NCBI GenBank assembly: GCA_022616435.1
Contig: JAKEET010000013.1
Span: 20,303-84,302, forward strand
Reading direction: 5' to 3'
DNA: 64,000 nt
DNA from: Gemmataceae bacterium
Lineage (GTDB): Bacteria; Planctomycetota; Planctomycetia; Gemmatales; Gemmataceae
Shown: positions 44,458-53,719 of the stretch, one piece after another
How the letters are laid out: every line of letters starts with the position of its first letter
How positions within the stretch are numbered: position 1 is the first letter of the stretch
The notes under the pieces: model-generated
The model's database searches: none
Seen by the model: only the letters and a program-made list of their open reading frames with translations
What the model was told of the DNA's origin: nothing
Program-made: the position numbers and the translations under genes

Positions 44458-44837
44458 GGCTTACCCTCGGCGAACGCCGCCATCAGCTTCTGCAGGTTCT
44501 CGTCGGTGAATCCATCCGACCCCTGTGGATGGATAACGCGACCATGATTGGCAAACCGCTTCGTCGGAGCGGCAACGACGTCGAACCCGGATTGTCGAAT
44601 CCGCAGGACTGACGTTGTGTTCGTCTTCTTTATCATTTCATGAATTCTTGAGTACTTCCGCTTGTCTGCGTACGCTTCCAACATGGCGGCTGCGGCATCC
44701 TCTGCGGTTCCGCCAATCAGCACAGACAAGCCCGGCGGATTCTCCAGCTTGTCGCTCTCTCGCAACCGCCAAGTTTCAACAGAGATCGTGCCAAAACGAT
44801 GGATAACTTCCGCATCATCCAGGATCCCTGTTTCCAC
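44454..44837 (-). CDS. Small protein of unknown function, first of an inserted gene pair
   Basis: 127 residues from ATG 44837, 36 bases after the PSD1 stop. Readable blocks are VIHRFGTISVETWRLRESDK, LSVLIGGTAEDAAAAMLEAY and a C-terminal NHGRVIHPQGSDGFTDENLQ. The end motif resembles C-terminal pieces I associate with polymorphic-toxin-like proteins, but I cannot place it in a family. Base composition is lower in GC than PSD1 and DUF1501. It is coupled by ATGA overlap to the 141-residue gene. Confidence 0.62.
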   Translation of the reverse strand: METGILDDAEVIHRFGTISVETWRLRESDKLENPPGLSVLIGGTAEDAAAAMLEAYADKRKYSRIHEMIKKTNTTSVLRIRQSGFDVVAAPTKRFANHGRVIHPQGSDGFTDENLQKLMAAFAEGKP

Positions 44838-44873
44838 TGCTTAATCACCTAATGGCATTCTATTCCGGTGTCA

Positions 44874-47183
44874 TCAATCCACAAACATGAACTCATTCGC
44901 CAACAGCAGCACCTGCGCGTACCGTTCCCACGGCGTCATCTCCTGGCCGCCGTTCGTCATCGCCGCATGCAGGAACGCCTCGCCCAGCCGGACCTCTTCC
45001 GGATCGGCCGGCCGTGCATACGCCAGCCGGTGGAGTTGTTGAATCTTCTCCGTCACGTCGGCCGTGTCTTCCAGCCGCTCCAGCAAGCCGCGGGCCTGGT
45101 CCTGGACAAACGGGTTGTTGAGCAGGAACAGCGCCTGCTGCGGCACCGTCGTTTGATAGCGCTGCGGGCTGGTCGTGTCCGGGCTGGCGAAATCGAACGT
45201 GCGGAACAGCCCCGGCAAGTTCTGCCGGTCGATGAAGCCATACAGCGTCCGCCGGCCGCTGTAGGGGCTCTTCACGATATCGACCGCCGGCCCGCCGGCC
45301 TTGAGGTCCAGGTTGCCGCTGACCGCCAGGAGCGCGTCGCGCATCGACTCCAGGTCAAGGCGGCGGCGATGGGCGCGCCAGTAGAGCCGGTTCTCCGGAT
45401 CGACGGCGGAACCCCTGACCCCTGACTCCTGATTCCTGACTCCTGACTCCTGCTGATATGTGTTCGACAGCACGATGGACCGGATCAGTTTCTTCACCGA
45501 CCAGCCCTCTTCCATGAACTGCGCGGCGAGGTGATCGAGCAATTCCGGGTGGCTCGGCGGTTCACTGCGCATGCCGAAGTCGCTCGGCGACGTGACCAGT
45601 CCCGCGCCCATCAGGTGCAGCCAGACGCGGTTGACCATCACCCGCGCCGTCAGTGGATTGTCCTTGCTGGCGATGGCGTGGGCCAGCTCCAGCCGGCCGC
45701 TGCCGTCGGTGAACGGCTTTCGTTGCGGCCCAGCGGCCACGGCCAGGAACTGGCGGGGCACGGCGGGACCGGGGTTGTCCGGCTTGCCGCGCCCGAACAC
45801 GCGCGGGTTCACCGGCTGCGGCAGATCGTGGAGGACCATCGCCCGCGGAGGCGCGGCCGGCGAGCTGGCCTGGAACGCATCGACCTTCCTCTGCAGGGCG
45901 CGCAGCTCGTTGCGGACCTTGCGATTCCGCGCCTCCAGCTCCTTCTTGTTGTCGGCCTCGAACTTCTTGACTGTCGCCTGCAGCTCGGCCAGCTTCTTCT
46001 GAAACACCGCCGACGCCGCGGTCTGCGCCGGTTCGCCGATGAGCGGCAGGTCGCGCGGCTCCCTCGAGCTGGCAAACACGCCGTACAGCGAATAGTAGTC
46101 CTTGGTCGGGATCGGATCGTACTTGTGATCGTGACAGCGGGCGCATTGCACGGTCAGCCCCATCAGCCCGCGCGTGACCACGTCGATGCGGTCGTCGATG
46201 ATGTCGTGGATGTTGTTCAGAAACCGCCGGCCGAGCGTGAGATAGCCGAGCGCCGCCTGCGCTTTCGGCTCCGCCTGGCTCTGCGCGACCAGCCGGTCCG
46301 CGGCGAGCTGCTCGACGAGGAAACGGTCGAACGGCAGATCGCGGTTGAACGCCTCGACCACGTAATCGCGATAGGTGTACGCGTACGGATAGCGCCGCTC
46401 TTCCTGGAACACATAGCCCTTGCTGTCGGCGTAGCGGGCCACGTCGAGCCAGTAACGGCCCCAGCGCTCGCCGAACTGCGGCGCTGACAGCAACCGATCG
46501 ACAACGGCCTCAACAGCGGCTTGCCGTTTCGCGCTCGCCGATTCCCAGGCCGCGACAAAATCGTCCATCTGTTCCGCGGTCGGCGGCAAACCCACCAGAT
46601 CGAAATACAGCCGCCGCAACAGCGTCCTCGGTTCCGCCGCCGCGCTCGGCGTCAACCCTTTCCCTTCGAGCTTGTGCAGGATGAACGCGTCCACCGGCGT
46701 TCGCGCCCAGGCTTGATTCTTGACGGCCGGAGCGCCCGGCTTGACCACGCGTTGAAACGCCCAGTGCTTCTTCCAGGCGTCGAGGTCCTGGGCGGCCGTC
46801 TTGTCCGCGGGCCAGACGGCGCCCAGCTTGATCCACGCCGTCAGATCGTCGATCGCCTGGGCCGGCAGCTTCCCCTTCGGCGGCATCTTGATGTCGCCAT
46901 CGTGACGGATCGCCCGGATCAACGCGCTCTTGTCGGGCTGGCCCGGCGCGACAATCGGGCCGTCGTCGCGCGGCTTGACAAGGTGCGCCCGCCCGTCGAG
47001 GCGCACGTCGCCGCGTTGCTTTTCCGGCCCGTGGCAGGAATAGCAATGCTCGGCCAGGACCGGGCGGACCTTGGCCTCGAAGAAGTCCAGGAGCTTGGGG
47101 TCCGCGGGAGGCGGCGACGGCTGGCTCAACAGGAGAGCAGGAAACGCCAGCAGCAGCCCCGCCGCGAAGGTCGCACGTCTCAT
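44874..47183 (-). CDS. PSD1 protein: planctomycete cytochrome c (PSCyt1), DUF1549 and DUF1553
   Basis: 769 residues with a signal peptide (FAAGLLLAFPALLLS). PSCyt1 carries the heme motif CYSCH (Cys47, Cys50, His51); a second CARCH (Cys348, Cys351, His352) is in DUF1549, which also shows RRLYFDLVGLPPTAEQMDDF and GERWGRYWLDVARYADSKGY. DUF1553 follows with NPLTARVMVNRVWLHLMGAG, FGMRSEPPSHPELLDHLAAQ and SPQRYQTTVPQQALFLLNNP. Such exported hemoproteins pair with DUF1501 proteins and are thought to take part in breakdown of complex polymers; the chemistry is unknown. A 42-bp block of 7-bp repeats (45413-45454) adds 14 residues after IVLSNTYQ without breaking the frame. Confidence 0.94.
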   Translation of the reverse strand: MRRATFAAGLLLAFPALLLSQPSPPPADPKLLDFFEAKVRPVLAEHCYSCHGPEKQRGDVRLDGRAHLVKPRDDGPIVAPGQPDKSALIRAIRHDGDIKMPPKGKLPAQAIDDLTAWIKLGAVWPADKTAAQDLDAWKKHWAFQRVVKPGAPAVKNQAWARTPVDAFILHKLEGKGLTPSAAAEPRTLLRRLYFDLVGLPPTAEQMDDFVAAWESASAKRQAAVEAVVDRLLSAPQFGERWGRYWLDVARYADSKGYVFQEERRYPYAYTYRDYVVEAFNRDLPFDRFLVEQLAADRLVAQSQAEPKAQAALGYLTLGRRFLNNIHDIIDDRIDVVTRGLMGLTVQCARCHDHKYDPIPTKDYYSLYGVFASSREPRDLPLIGEPAQTAASAVFQKKLAELQATVKKFEADNKKELEARNRKVRNELRALQRKVDAFQASSPAAPPRAMVLHDLPQPVNPRVFGRGKPDNPGPAVPRQFLAVAAGPQRKPFTDGSGRLELAHAIASKDNPLTARVMVNRVWLHLMGAGLVTSPSDFGMRSEPPSHPELLDHLAAQFMEEGWSVKKLIRSIVLSNTYQQESGVRNQESGVRGSAVDPENRLYWRAHRRRLDLESMRDALLAVSGNLDLKAGGPAVDIVKSPYSGRRTLYGFIDRQNLPGLFRTFDFASPDTTSPQRYQTTVPQQALFLLNNPFVQDQARGLLERLEDTADVTEKIQQLHRLAYARPADPEEVRLGEAFLHAAMTNGGQEMTPWERYAQVLLLANEFMFVD
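45413..45454. repeat. Six 7-bp repeats (CCCTGAC/TCCTGAC) inside the PSD1 gene
   Basis: Six near-identical heptamers in tandem total 42 bp, exactly 14 codons (reading QESGVRNQESGVRG on the minus strand). Such short tandem units normally occur between genes. The insertion lies between two conserved DUF1553 blocks and stays in frame. Confidence 0.8.
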
Positions 47184-47386
47184 GAGGCGATCTCGGCGCG
47201 GGTGGGAAATAGCAGTTTGTCTATTCTACTGACAAATGCGCTAAAAATGAAAGGCCGTCGAGCCTCGGCGTGCTGCAGGGGATGGACATTCACTACATCG
47301 ACGTGTCGCCGAAGAACATTTCGTTGCCGGATTAGGGTTGTAGTTTCGAAATGGGGCGTTGGCAATTCTGCGATGGACCGGATCGA

Positions 47387-48051
47387 TCACCAATCCCATC
47401 CGAGCGGCTCGCCATCGTTGCGGATAATGGCGCGGCGCAGCGTTGACTCGCTGACGCCGGGCCAAGAAATGGTGTGCGTGCCGAAGTCGCACAGGCTCAG
47501 AACAACGGCACCTGCCCCTTCGCCGCCGCGCCACGGAAACCGGCCCTTGTCGCGCCCGCGGATGCCAAGCGGCGGCAACGGTCCTTTAGGATCAAAGGTG
47601 AGGTCCTCGGGTTTCGTCCAAGGCACGGGACCCCCTGCCTCAATGACCAAAATGGTATCGGATGCGCCATCGGGAAAGTCCCGAGGGATTCGGGAGCTTC
47701 GCCCCAGGCTCGAATGCGGTGCCGGGCCCGACAAGGACTTGGTAGCAAGTGGTGTACGGCGGCGTTCTTTCCCCCGGCTGCAAGGGGGTCCGGTATATGG
47801 CGGGCATACGTTCGAGCAATCGCAGGTTCGCTTCGCTGTCCCAAGGCTCGTCGAGATGGAATTGGCGATAGAGAGATTCTTCACCGACCAACGGCAGGAT
47901 CGCGACGCGCCAACTCAACAGCGGAGTTCCATCGGCGTCGAGAGTCGCCGCGGGCGGCATATGCCCATTTTTCTCTTGGAATTGTGCGATCCCAAGAGCG
48001 ATTTGCTTGAGAGAATCGGCCGATTGCTTGCGGAGCTCGGCATTGTTGATT
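47387..48051 (-). pseudogene. DUF1559-type 3' fragment with one frameshift
   Basis: On the minus strand the frame reads GLINNAELRKQSADSLKQIA, then NGHMPPAATLDADGTPLLSW and RVAILPLVGEESLYRQFHLD, the central part of DUF1559 (planctomycete type II-secretion-like pilin family). It continues to VLVGPGTAFEPGA and then a one-base shift near 47690-47720 is needed to go on with DFPDGASDTILVIEAGGPVP, WTKPEDLTFDPKGPLPPLGI and a final STLRRAIIRNDGEPL. The N-terminal pilin helix is missing. It joins a WD40-type fragment upstream. Confidence 0.75.
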
Positions 48052-48474
48052 AGCCCGGCTGGCTAACCAGATACTGTTCCTGCCCTCGGAAACAGCGGCG
48101 AGCGTCGCCCCGTCGGGCGACAGCGCAAGATAATGAGCACCATATTCTTGGCAAGTTATGCGACGGATAAGCTTGCCCGTTGCGGGATCCCAACAAGGAA
48201 TGGTCTTGTCGGTTCCGTCCAGTGCCCCGCCGGTCAATAGTGTCCTGCCATCCTTTGAAAACACCAAGCAAGTGACGTGCGTGTCTTGGCGAAGGCGTCG
48301 CGTTCCAATGCGGGTGATGGCGCCGTCGGGCAGCGGGTCGCCATAGCGATCGAGTCGTGCGGTTCCAGCGCCAAGCTGAGGTTTATTGCGTTCGGGCGTC
48401 TGACCCGCCACGAGCATCGGCAACGTGGTCAATAGGTAGGCTGCCAGAATCGATCGTATGCGAAAGGAGTGCAT
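48052..48474 (-). pseudogene. WD40-type secreted protein, 5' fragment
   Basis: ATG 48474 follows TTGGAGTCAGAG. A signal peptide (RIRSILAAYLLTTLPMLVAG) leads to DRYGDPLPDGAITRIGTRRL, the usual start of planctomycete WD40 proteins, and to blades HVTCLVFSKDGRTLLTGGAL and HYLALSPDGATLAAVSEGRN. After NSIWLASRAN the WD40 wording ends and the same DNA carries the DUF1559 fragment in another frame. So the remaining blades were deleted and the end of an unrelated gene was joined on. Confidence 0.75.
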
Positions 48475-48672
48475 CTCTGACTCCAAGGCGCCGATTCTGA
48501 CTGTTCCGTAACCGACGCGCATTGAACGCACGAATCTATTCGACTTGCGCGGATTCAGGTCTTTCACCCCCGCTGCGTCTTCTTCCGCCGCCGCCCCTTC
48601 TTCACCTGCGGCGTCATCTTCGACTGCCCTTGCGCTCGGCGAGAGCAATGTAAAGGCAATCGATGATGGAAT

Positions 48673-48710
48673 GAAAAAGCGTCAGCACCCGAGGACCGGA
48701 TGCTGACGCT
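48673..48710 (-). terminator. Intrinsic terminator of the ARPP/DUF6569-type gene
   Basis: On the minus strand a 10-bp stem (AGCGTCAGCA and complement) with a 13-base loop is followed directly by TTTTTCATT. It lies about 25 bases beyond the stop at 48736, a textbook position. Confidence 0.85.
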
Positions 48711-48735
48711 CAAACTGCTCACGGCAACGTTGCCG

Positions 48736-49920
48736 TCACTTCCCCAAGTAGCACCGGTGCACGATCAGGTTCCCTTGCCCCGTGTCGCAGGTCTCGAACA
48801 GTACGGTCTGCGGGGTTTCCTGGCGGATCAGGTTCACTCGGGCGGTCAGCGTTTGCCGGTATGCCTGGCCTTCTTCCGGCGCGGCCAGGAATGACTGCAC
48901 CGCTTCCGTCGTCGGCGCCGCGGACTTCGCCCCCGCCTGCCGCTCGGACACGGCGGCGACGGCGCTGGCTTGCAACAACTTCGGCCACACCCGGTGGAAC
49001 AGGTCGCTCGAGGCGTACACGTCCGCCGACTGGACCTTGCCGTTGATCGCCACGACCAGGCCGATCGTGCCGTCCTGGCGCTGGGCCAGCGGCGACAACT
49101 CATTGATGTAGGCCTGGGCCGCTTGCTGAACGCGCGGGTGCTCCAGGGTCAGCTGCAGGCTGGTCTGCGATTGCGGCGACTGCACGGCGCCGCCGATGTT
49201 GCGGCTGAGGTTGGCCTGGGTCTGCGAGACGCCGTTCCACACGTCGGTCTGCGAGCGCCGCAGCAAGGCCGCCAGCTTCAGGCTCCGCGTCGGCAGCTGC
49301 TCGGTGGCCACCTGGAACGAGCGGCTCGGCTCGTTGCCGCGCGGGTAGCTGCGGCCCGATTCGACGCAGAAGGCGGCCACCGGCACGCGATTGGCGCCGG
49401 CGGGGATCAGGTAATCGTAGGGGAGGACGCGGTCCTGGTTGCCGCCCTTGACGATGTCGCCGCCCTGGATGAACAGCGGCGAATTGGAGCGGTTATCGAC
49501 GGTCAGCGACATGCCGGTGTCGTGGACCGTGGCCAGGTTCTGGGCCACCGCTTCTTGCAGCGTGATGAACTTCGGCCCATTCGCCTCCGGCAGGGCGTCG
49601 GGCCCGTGGATGAAGAACACGCTCAGGTTGCCATGCGTGAACGGCCCGGAGAATTCGTAGGCGCGCGTCTCGACCGCAGGGCCGCGGACCTGTTGCAGCT
49701 CCTCCCTGGCGCACGGCTGGGCCGGCTGCTGACCGGGCGCCGCGGCCATCATGTCGCCGCCGCCTTCCATGATGAACACGTTGGCCGGCGCGGCGACAAA
49801 ACCGTTCTGTCCCCGCGGTCCGGGCCGCAGCAGGTGCATGACCAGCAGGGCGAACGTGCCCTGAACCGCCAGACCGGCGATCACTGTCCCCACGACCAGG
49901 GCCAGAGTTTTCGGACGCAT
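48736..49920 (-). CDS. ARPP-1/DUF6569-like domain protein with N-terminal membrane anchor
   Basis: 394 residues. ATG 49920 follows GAGGAGGGATTGTC. One hydrophobic segment (TLALVVGTVIAGLAVQGTFA) anchors or exports it. The body contains ALPEANGPKFITLQEAVAQN, LTVDNRSNSPLFIQGGDIVK, GGNQDRVLPYDYLIPAGANR and VPVAAFCVESGRSYPRG, the ARPP-1 type pattern (ARG and rhodanese-phosphatase-associated). A C-terminal helical part follows. Function unknown. It has its own strong terminator and is monocistronic. Confidence 0.75.
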   Translation of the reverse strand: MRPKTLALVVGTVIAGLAVQGTFALLVMHLLRPGPRGQNGFVAAPANVFIMEGGGDMMAAAPGQQPAQPCAREELQQVRGPAVETRAYEFSGPFTHGNLSVFFIHGPDALPEANGPKFITLQEAVAQNLATVHDTGMSLTVDNRSNSPLFIQGGDIVKGGNQDRVLPYDYLIPAGANRVPVAAFCVESGRSYPRGNEPSRSFQVATEQLPTRSLKLAALLRRSQTDVWNGVSQTQANLSRNIGGAVQSPQSQTSLQLTLEHPRVQQAAQAYINELSPLAQRQDGTIGLVVAINGKVQSADVYASSDLFHRVWPKLLQASAVAAVSERQAGAKSAAPTTEAVQSFLAAPEEGQAYRQTLTARVNLIRQETPQTVLFETCDTGQGNLIVHRCYLGK

Positions 49921-50096
49921 GACAATCCCTCCTCGCATGAACGTGTCAGGATCGAAGTGTCTAGGGTTGATGGTAGCGGGGCGGGGCGGGGAATGCAAAT
50001 GGATATTCGTAGGACAGAGTGGCCCTTCAGAGGGCGGTGAATGGCCGATAGGCCTTCCGCTGGATCGCGCTCGCGCATCCAGGTATACTGATTACG

Positions 50097-50369
50097 ATGG
50101 AAACGATCGTCCGCCACGTCCGGGACATGAATACCACCCAGCGTTCGGCCCTCGAACAGCTCGTCGGCCACAACCTGCGCGAGAACCAGCAGCTGGTCAT
50201 TCAGGTAATGACCCTGAGCGGTCCCGCGGAGCAGCGAGCGGGACCCGATGCAACGCTTCCCGATTGGTGCAACGTGTACGAGGGGCTCACCGACGAGCAG
50301 ATTGCCGGCGTTGAACGGGTGGCCCTTCAACGCGCCGATCTTGCCCGGACTTCAAGTAGCGCTGCATGA
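50097..50369 (+). CDS. Small conserved-looking protein of unknown function
   Basis: 90 residues from ATG 50097. It begins METIVRHVRDMNTTQRSALE and contains QQLVIQVMTLSGPAEQ and the block LPDWCNVYEGLTDEQIAGVE. The style is that of short planctomycete proteins often found next to PIN or other toxin-like genes, but no such partner is adjacent here. The upstream ribosome site is weak (ATTACG). Function not assigned. Confidence 0.65.
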   Translation: METIVRHVRDMNTTQRSALEQLVGHNLRENQQLVIQVMTLSGPAEQRAGPDATLPDWCNVYEGLTDEQIAGVERVALQRADLARTSSSAA

Positions 50370-50515
50370 TGGGTCGTGCAGGCCTTTCCGAAACTCAACA
50401 CTTTGCGCAAGCGCAGGAGTTTGGGCAAGCGAACCGTGCGATCCACATTGTCTTGCCGCGCCGGCGACGGTATAAGCCAGCAACTTCCCTTCCAGGGCGC
50501 CTCCAGGAGCCTGCC

Positions 50516-51259
50516 ATGCCCCGCGCCGGCGAACTCACCTATTACCAGTCCCTCGGCGAACGCGGCCGTCGCTTTGCCCTCAACAAGCCGTTCACCGGCC
50601 GGGAACGCGGTCTGGTGATGATGGAGATCGGCGCCATGCTCACGCTGTTGCCGCCGACGCCGGCCCGCGTCCTCGAATGCGGCTGCGGCACCGGCTGGCT
50701 CACCCACTTCTTGCAGAAGTGCGGCTACCAGGCGACCGGGGTCGACGTGGCCCCCGCCGCGATCGAATTGGCCCGCACCAATGCGGTGCTGGGGACGCCG
50801 GGCGCCGCCGAGTTCCACGTCATGGACGTCGAGGCGATGACCTTCGACAACCAGTTCGACGCCGTGGTCTTCTATGCCGCTCTGCATCACGCGCTGGACG
50901 AGGAGGCGGCCCTGCGTTCCGCCTATCGCGCGCTGCGGCCGGGCGGGGTGTGCGTCACGTCGGAGCCGGGGACCGGGCACGGCCGCAAGGGCGCCGGCGC
51001 CGCCGCCAAGTGGGACACCACCGAAAAGGACATGCCCCCCAAGCACATCGCCCGGCTCGGGAAGAAGGTCGGCTTTCGCCGCAGCGTCTACTACCCGCAA
51101 GGCCGCGACCTCGGCCGACTCGTGTTCACTCAAGATCCCCTGGGCGGCAACGCCTTGATCCGCTTCCTCCTGTCGCTCCGTCCGACCCGCTACCTGGCCA
51201 GCCTGTGGCTCATGCTGGGCCACAAGCGGAACAAAGGGATCACGGTGCTGTACAAGTAG
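50516..51259 (+). CDS. SAM-dependent class I methyltransferase
   Basis: 247 residues. ATG 50516 follows CAGGAGCCTGCC. The SAM-binding motif is RVLECGCGTGWLTHFLQ, with GYQATGVDVAPAAIELART, FHVMDVEAMTFDNQFDAVVF (motif post-I) and LRSAYRALRPGGVCVTSEPG. The C-terminal part contains KKVGFRRSVYYPQGRD and a hydrophobic end. Substrate unknown; it could act on a small metabolite or lipid. It is preceded at 146 bases by the 90-residue gene. Confidence 0.87.
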   Translation: MPRAGELTYYQSLGERGRRFALNKPFTGRERGLVMMEIGAMLTLLPPTPARVLECGCGTGWLTHFLQKCGYQATGVDVAPAAIELARTNAVLGTPGAAEFHVMDVEAMTFDNQFDAVVFYAALHHALDEEAALRSAYRALRPGGVCVTSEPGTGHGRKGAGAAAKWDTTEKDMPPKHIARLGKKVGFRRSVYYPQGRDLGRLVFTQDPLGGNALIRFLLSLRPTRYLASLWLMLGHKRNKGITVLYK

Positions 51260-51562
51260 GGCGAACGCCCACGACTAGACCGGCGCCAGCGTCCTCAGCG
51301 GCCGGCATCTTGATCGAGGGGACGGCATCGTGACGTTCGCGGACTGACGAACCCTGCGAAAAAGTCCGCGACCGAAAGCGTTACCCGCTCGGGCCTTTCA
51401 AAACATCTTGTTCCGTCAGCCCACTACAACTGTTGTGGTTGGTTCCCCGAGATGATACAGTCGAACCAGCGGCGTGCGAACACAAGGAGCGTGCGCGCAG
51501 CTGGCGGATCGTCACCAACTGAGATGATGCCGCAGCCGCCGTCAGCAAACGGGTCTTTCGTA

Positions 51563-51631
51563 GGATAGAACTCCGCTTCTGTCCGTTCGGTGCCGACCGG
51601 TCGGCATCAGGACAGAATCGGAGTTCTATCC
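51563..51631. repeat. 69-bp palindromic element in a 424-bp gap
   Basis: Outer arms GGATAGAACTCCG and its complement (13 bp), one mismatch, then TTCTGTCC and its complement (8 bp), and at the centre a perfect 16-bp palindrome (TGCCGACCGGTCGGCA). The element fills the middle of the gap 51260-51683. The rest of the gap contains no credible gene. It looks like a mobile palindromic repeat or a regulatory cruciform, not a terminator. Confidence 0.7.
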
Positions 51632-51683
51632 CACCGCATCGATGGCCGATGGCCGTTAACAAACGATGGTTTCGAGGTCTCGC

Positions 51684-53096
51684 ATGGCACTATCCATCAC
51701 CTGCCCGGCGTGCCAAACGTCGCTGTCCCTGGACCAGTCGCTGGCGGGGAAGAAGGTCCGTTGTCCCCGTTGCCAGGCGGTGCTGGACGTGCCGGCCGCG
51801 GCGGGCGGCGGCGACGAGAATGTTTGGACGGCGCTCCAGGCGAAACCCCGGCTGACGCCCGGCAACCGCGTACCGCGGGAGGCGCCTGCGGAACCCGTCC
51901 CCGCTCCGCGGCGGCGCGTCGCGTCGCCGCTGCCGGTCGGTTGGATCATCGGCGGCGTGGCGGTCGGCCTCGGGTTGATCGTCGGCGTGTGCGTCCTGGT
52001 GCTGGTCTTGGTTCACGAAGAGCCCCCGCCGCCACAGCCGGCCGCGTTCGTGCAGATGCAAGGCCCCGGCGTGAACATCAAGGTCGAGCTGCCCAACGAG
52101 TTTCCCCAGATCGTGCTGCCGCCGGAGATCGTGCAGAACAACCCCGTGCCCCCCGTGCAGCCAATCGTCATTCCGCCACCGGTCGTCGTCCAGCCGCCTG
52201 TCAAGCAGCCGCCTGTCAAGCAGCCGCCAATCGTCAAGCAGCCGCCGGCCAAGTTGGAAGATCCCGATCCGATCAACCGGGCGCTCGCCAAGGTGCGCGC
52301 GGGGAGCGCCTTCAGTCAGGCGGAGGGGTCGAAGGAACTGCACAAGCTCGAGCCGGTGGACAAGCGCCGCGCGGAAGTCGTCGAGGCGTTGAAGCGAGTC
52401 GCCAACACACCGGCCGGGTCTGCCGGCCGTGCCGATGCCGTCCGGGCGCTGGCCCGCTGGGGAACGAAGGCCGACGTGCCGTTCCTGATCGGCCTCATCG
52501 ATCATCAGGACCGCGCGGTGCGCGAGGCGGTCATCACCACGCTCGGCGAATGGAAGGACCCGCGCGCCGCCGACCCGGTCGCCCAGCGGCTGGTCAACGG
52601 CGACGACCGGCCGTGGGCCAGCCAGGCGCTCAAGGAGATCGGTTCGAGCGGCGAGCCGCCGGTGATCGAGCTGCTGCGGCATCCGGACGCGGGCGTGCGC
52701 CGGGAAGCCTGCCGCGTGCTGCGCGTGATCGCCGGCAAGGCGGGACACGCGGCCCTGGTCGAGGCGACCGACGATCCCGACGCCGGCGTCGTGCAGGCGG
52801 CCCGCGAGGCACTGCCGGCGGCGCTGCGGCCGCCCATCTACGGCCCCAACCAGTTCATCAAGCTGAACGTGCACGTCCGCAATCCCAAGGCGTGGCCGGA
52901 GATCGAAGCCAAGCTGAAGAAGCTGGCCGACGCCCCCAAGGCGATCTTGAGGGCCAGCACCTCCGGCGACTACAAGTGGGTCGAGCTGGCCCCGGTCAAC
53001 ACCGACGCCGAGACCTTCGCCCGCCGCATCACGTTCGCCAGGATCGTGGCCGTTCACGGCAAGCAGCGGTTGATCTACATTGATCCGGGGAAGTGA
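51684..53096 (+). CDS. Zinc-ribbon and HEAT-repeat membrane protein
   Basis: 470 residues from ATG 51684 with GAGGTCTCGC upstream. An MJ0042-type zinc ribbon opens the protein (CPACQ...CPRCQ, residues 7-30). A single helix near 95-120 (GWIIGGVAVGLGLIVGVCVL) is followed by a Pro-rich segment with a PPVKQ 15-bp repeat at 52191-52238. Then several HEAT repeats (VRALARWGTKADVPFLIGLI, REAVITTLGEWKDPRAADPV, VRREACRVLRVIAGKAGHAA) lead to a final alpha/beta domain. It likely mediates protein contacts at the membrane. It overlaps the next gene's leader. Confidence 0.8.
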   Translation: MALSITCPACQTSLSLDQSLAGKKVRCPRCQAVLDVPAAAGGGDENVWTALQAKPRLTPGNRVPREAPAEPVPAPRRRVASPLPVGWIIGGVAVGLGLIVGVCVLVLVLVHEEPPPPQPAAFVQMQGPGVNIKVELPNEFPQIVLPPEIVQNNPVPPVQPIVIPPPVVVQPPVKQPPVKQPPIVKQPPAKLEDPDPINRALAKVRAGSAFSQAEGSKELHKLEPVDKRRAEVVEALKRVANTPAGSAGRADAVRALARWGTKADVPFLIGLIDHQDRAVREAVITTLGEWKDPRAADPVAQRLVNGDDRPWASQALKEIGSSGEPPVIELLRHPDAGVRREACRVLRVIAGKAGHAALVEATDDPDAGVVQAAREALPAALRPPIYGPNQFIKLNVHVRNPKAWPEIEAKLKKLADAPKAILRASTSGDYKWVELAPVNTDAETFARRITFARIVAVHGKQRLIYIDPGK

Positions 53097-53110
53097 TAGA
53101 GGGCATTTCC

Positions 53111-53701
53111 ATGCGACCCGCATTGCTGACCGCCGTTGTGCTGCTGGTCGCCAGCCAACCCTGCTGGGCGCAATTCGTGCGGCCGCCGATCATCATTCCG
53201 CGGCCGCCGCCGGTGCCGGTCCACATTCCAGTGCATATCCCGACGGGCGCGCGGCCGGCGGCGCAGGGCGGCGGCAACCACGACGCTTTGTGGTGGGCGC
53301 TCGGCGGCGGCGCCGGCGCGCTGGCGGTCGGCGGCGGCGCGTATGCGGTCTACCGGCTCCGCAGGCGGGCGGCGCCGCGCGCCATCGTCCGCATCGTCGC
53401 CATGCCGCCGGGCGAGGCGCCCGAGACGGTCCGCCAGGCGTGGATCGGCCTGGAGCTGCCGCTGATCGAGGACCAGACGCAGACCGAATACGTCGTCGCC
53501 CAACAGGTGTTGTCGCACCAGCCGGTGACCGCCCCGGCCGGATACGCGGTGGAAGGGAAGACCGCCGTCGAGATTCTGGAGTCGGCCGCGCCCGAGGCGG
53601 CCGCGTGGTGGCGGCAGAACGCCCCCGAGGCGCTGACGCCGGGATATCAGTTGATTTTCCCCGCCGAGGTGTGTGACCGAATGGATGATCTGGGCCGGTG
53701 A
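53111..53701 (+). CDS. Secreted or membrane-anchored protein of unknown function
   Basis: 196 residues from ATG 53111, with GAGGGCATTTCC upstream; a GTG at 53093 that overlaps the preceding stop is the alternative. A signal peptide (LLTAVVLLVASQPCWA) is followed by a Pro-rich stretch, a membrane helix (WWALGGGAGALAVGGGAYAV), and a ~110-residue domain with GLELPLIEDQTQTEYVVAQQ and PGYQLIFPAEVC. Family not recognised. Cotranscribed with the zinc-ribbon/HEAT gene. Confidence 0.68.
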   Translation: MRPALLTAVVLLVASQPCWAQFVRPPIIIPRPPPVPVHIPVHIPTGARPAAQGGGNHDALWWALGGGAGALAVGGGAYAVYRLRRRAAPRAIVRIVAMPPGEAPETVRQAWIGLELPLIEDQTQTEYVVAQQVLSHQPVTAPAGYAVEGKTAVEILESAAPEAAAWWRQNAPEALTPGYQLIFPAEVCDRMDDLGR

Positions 53702-53719
53702 GACATGGTGCGCTGTCAT

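Noticed and set aside
47262..47335. Short + strand reading (GVLQGMDIHYIDVSPKNISL) before a stop
   Set aside because: It looks like a possible gene fragment, but it is too short to assign and has no start or ribosome site.
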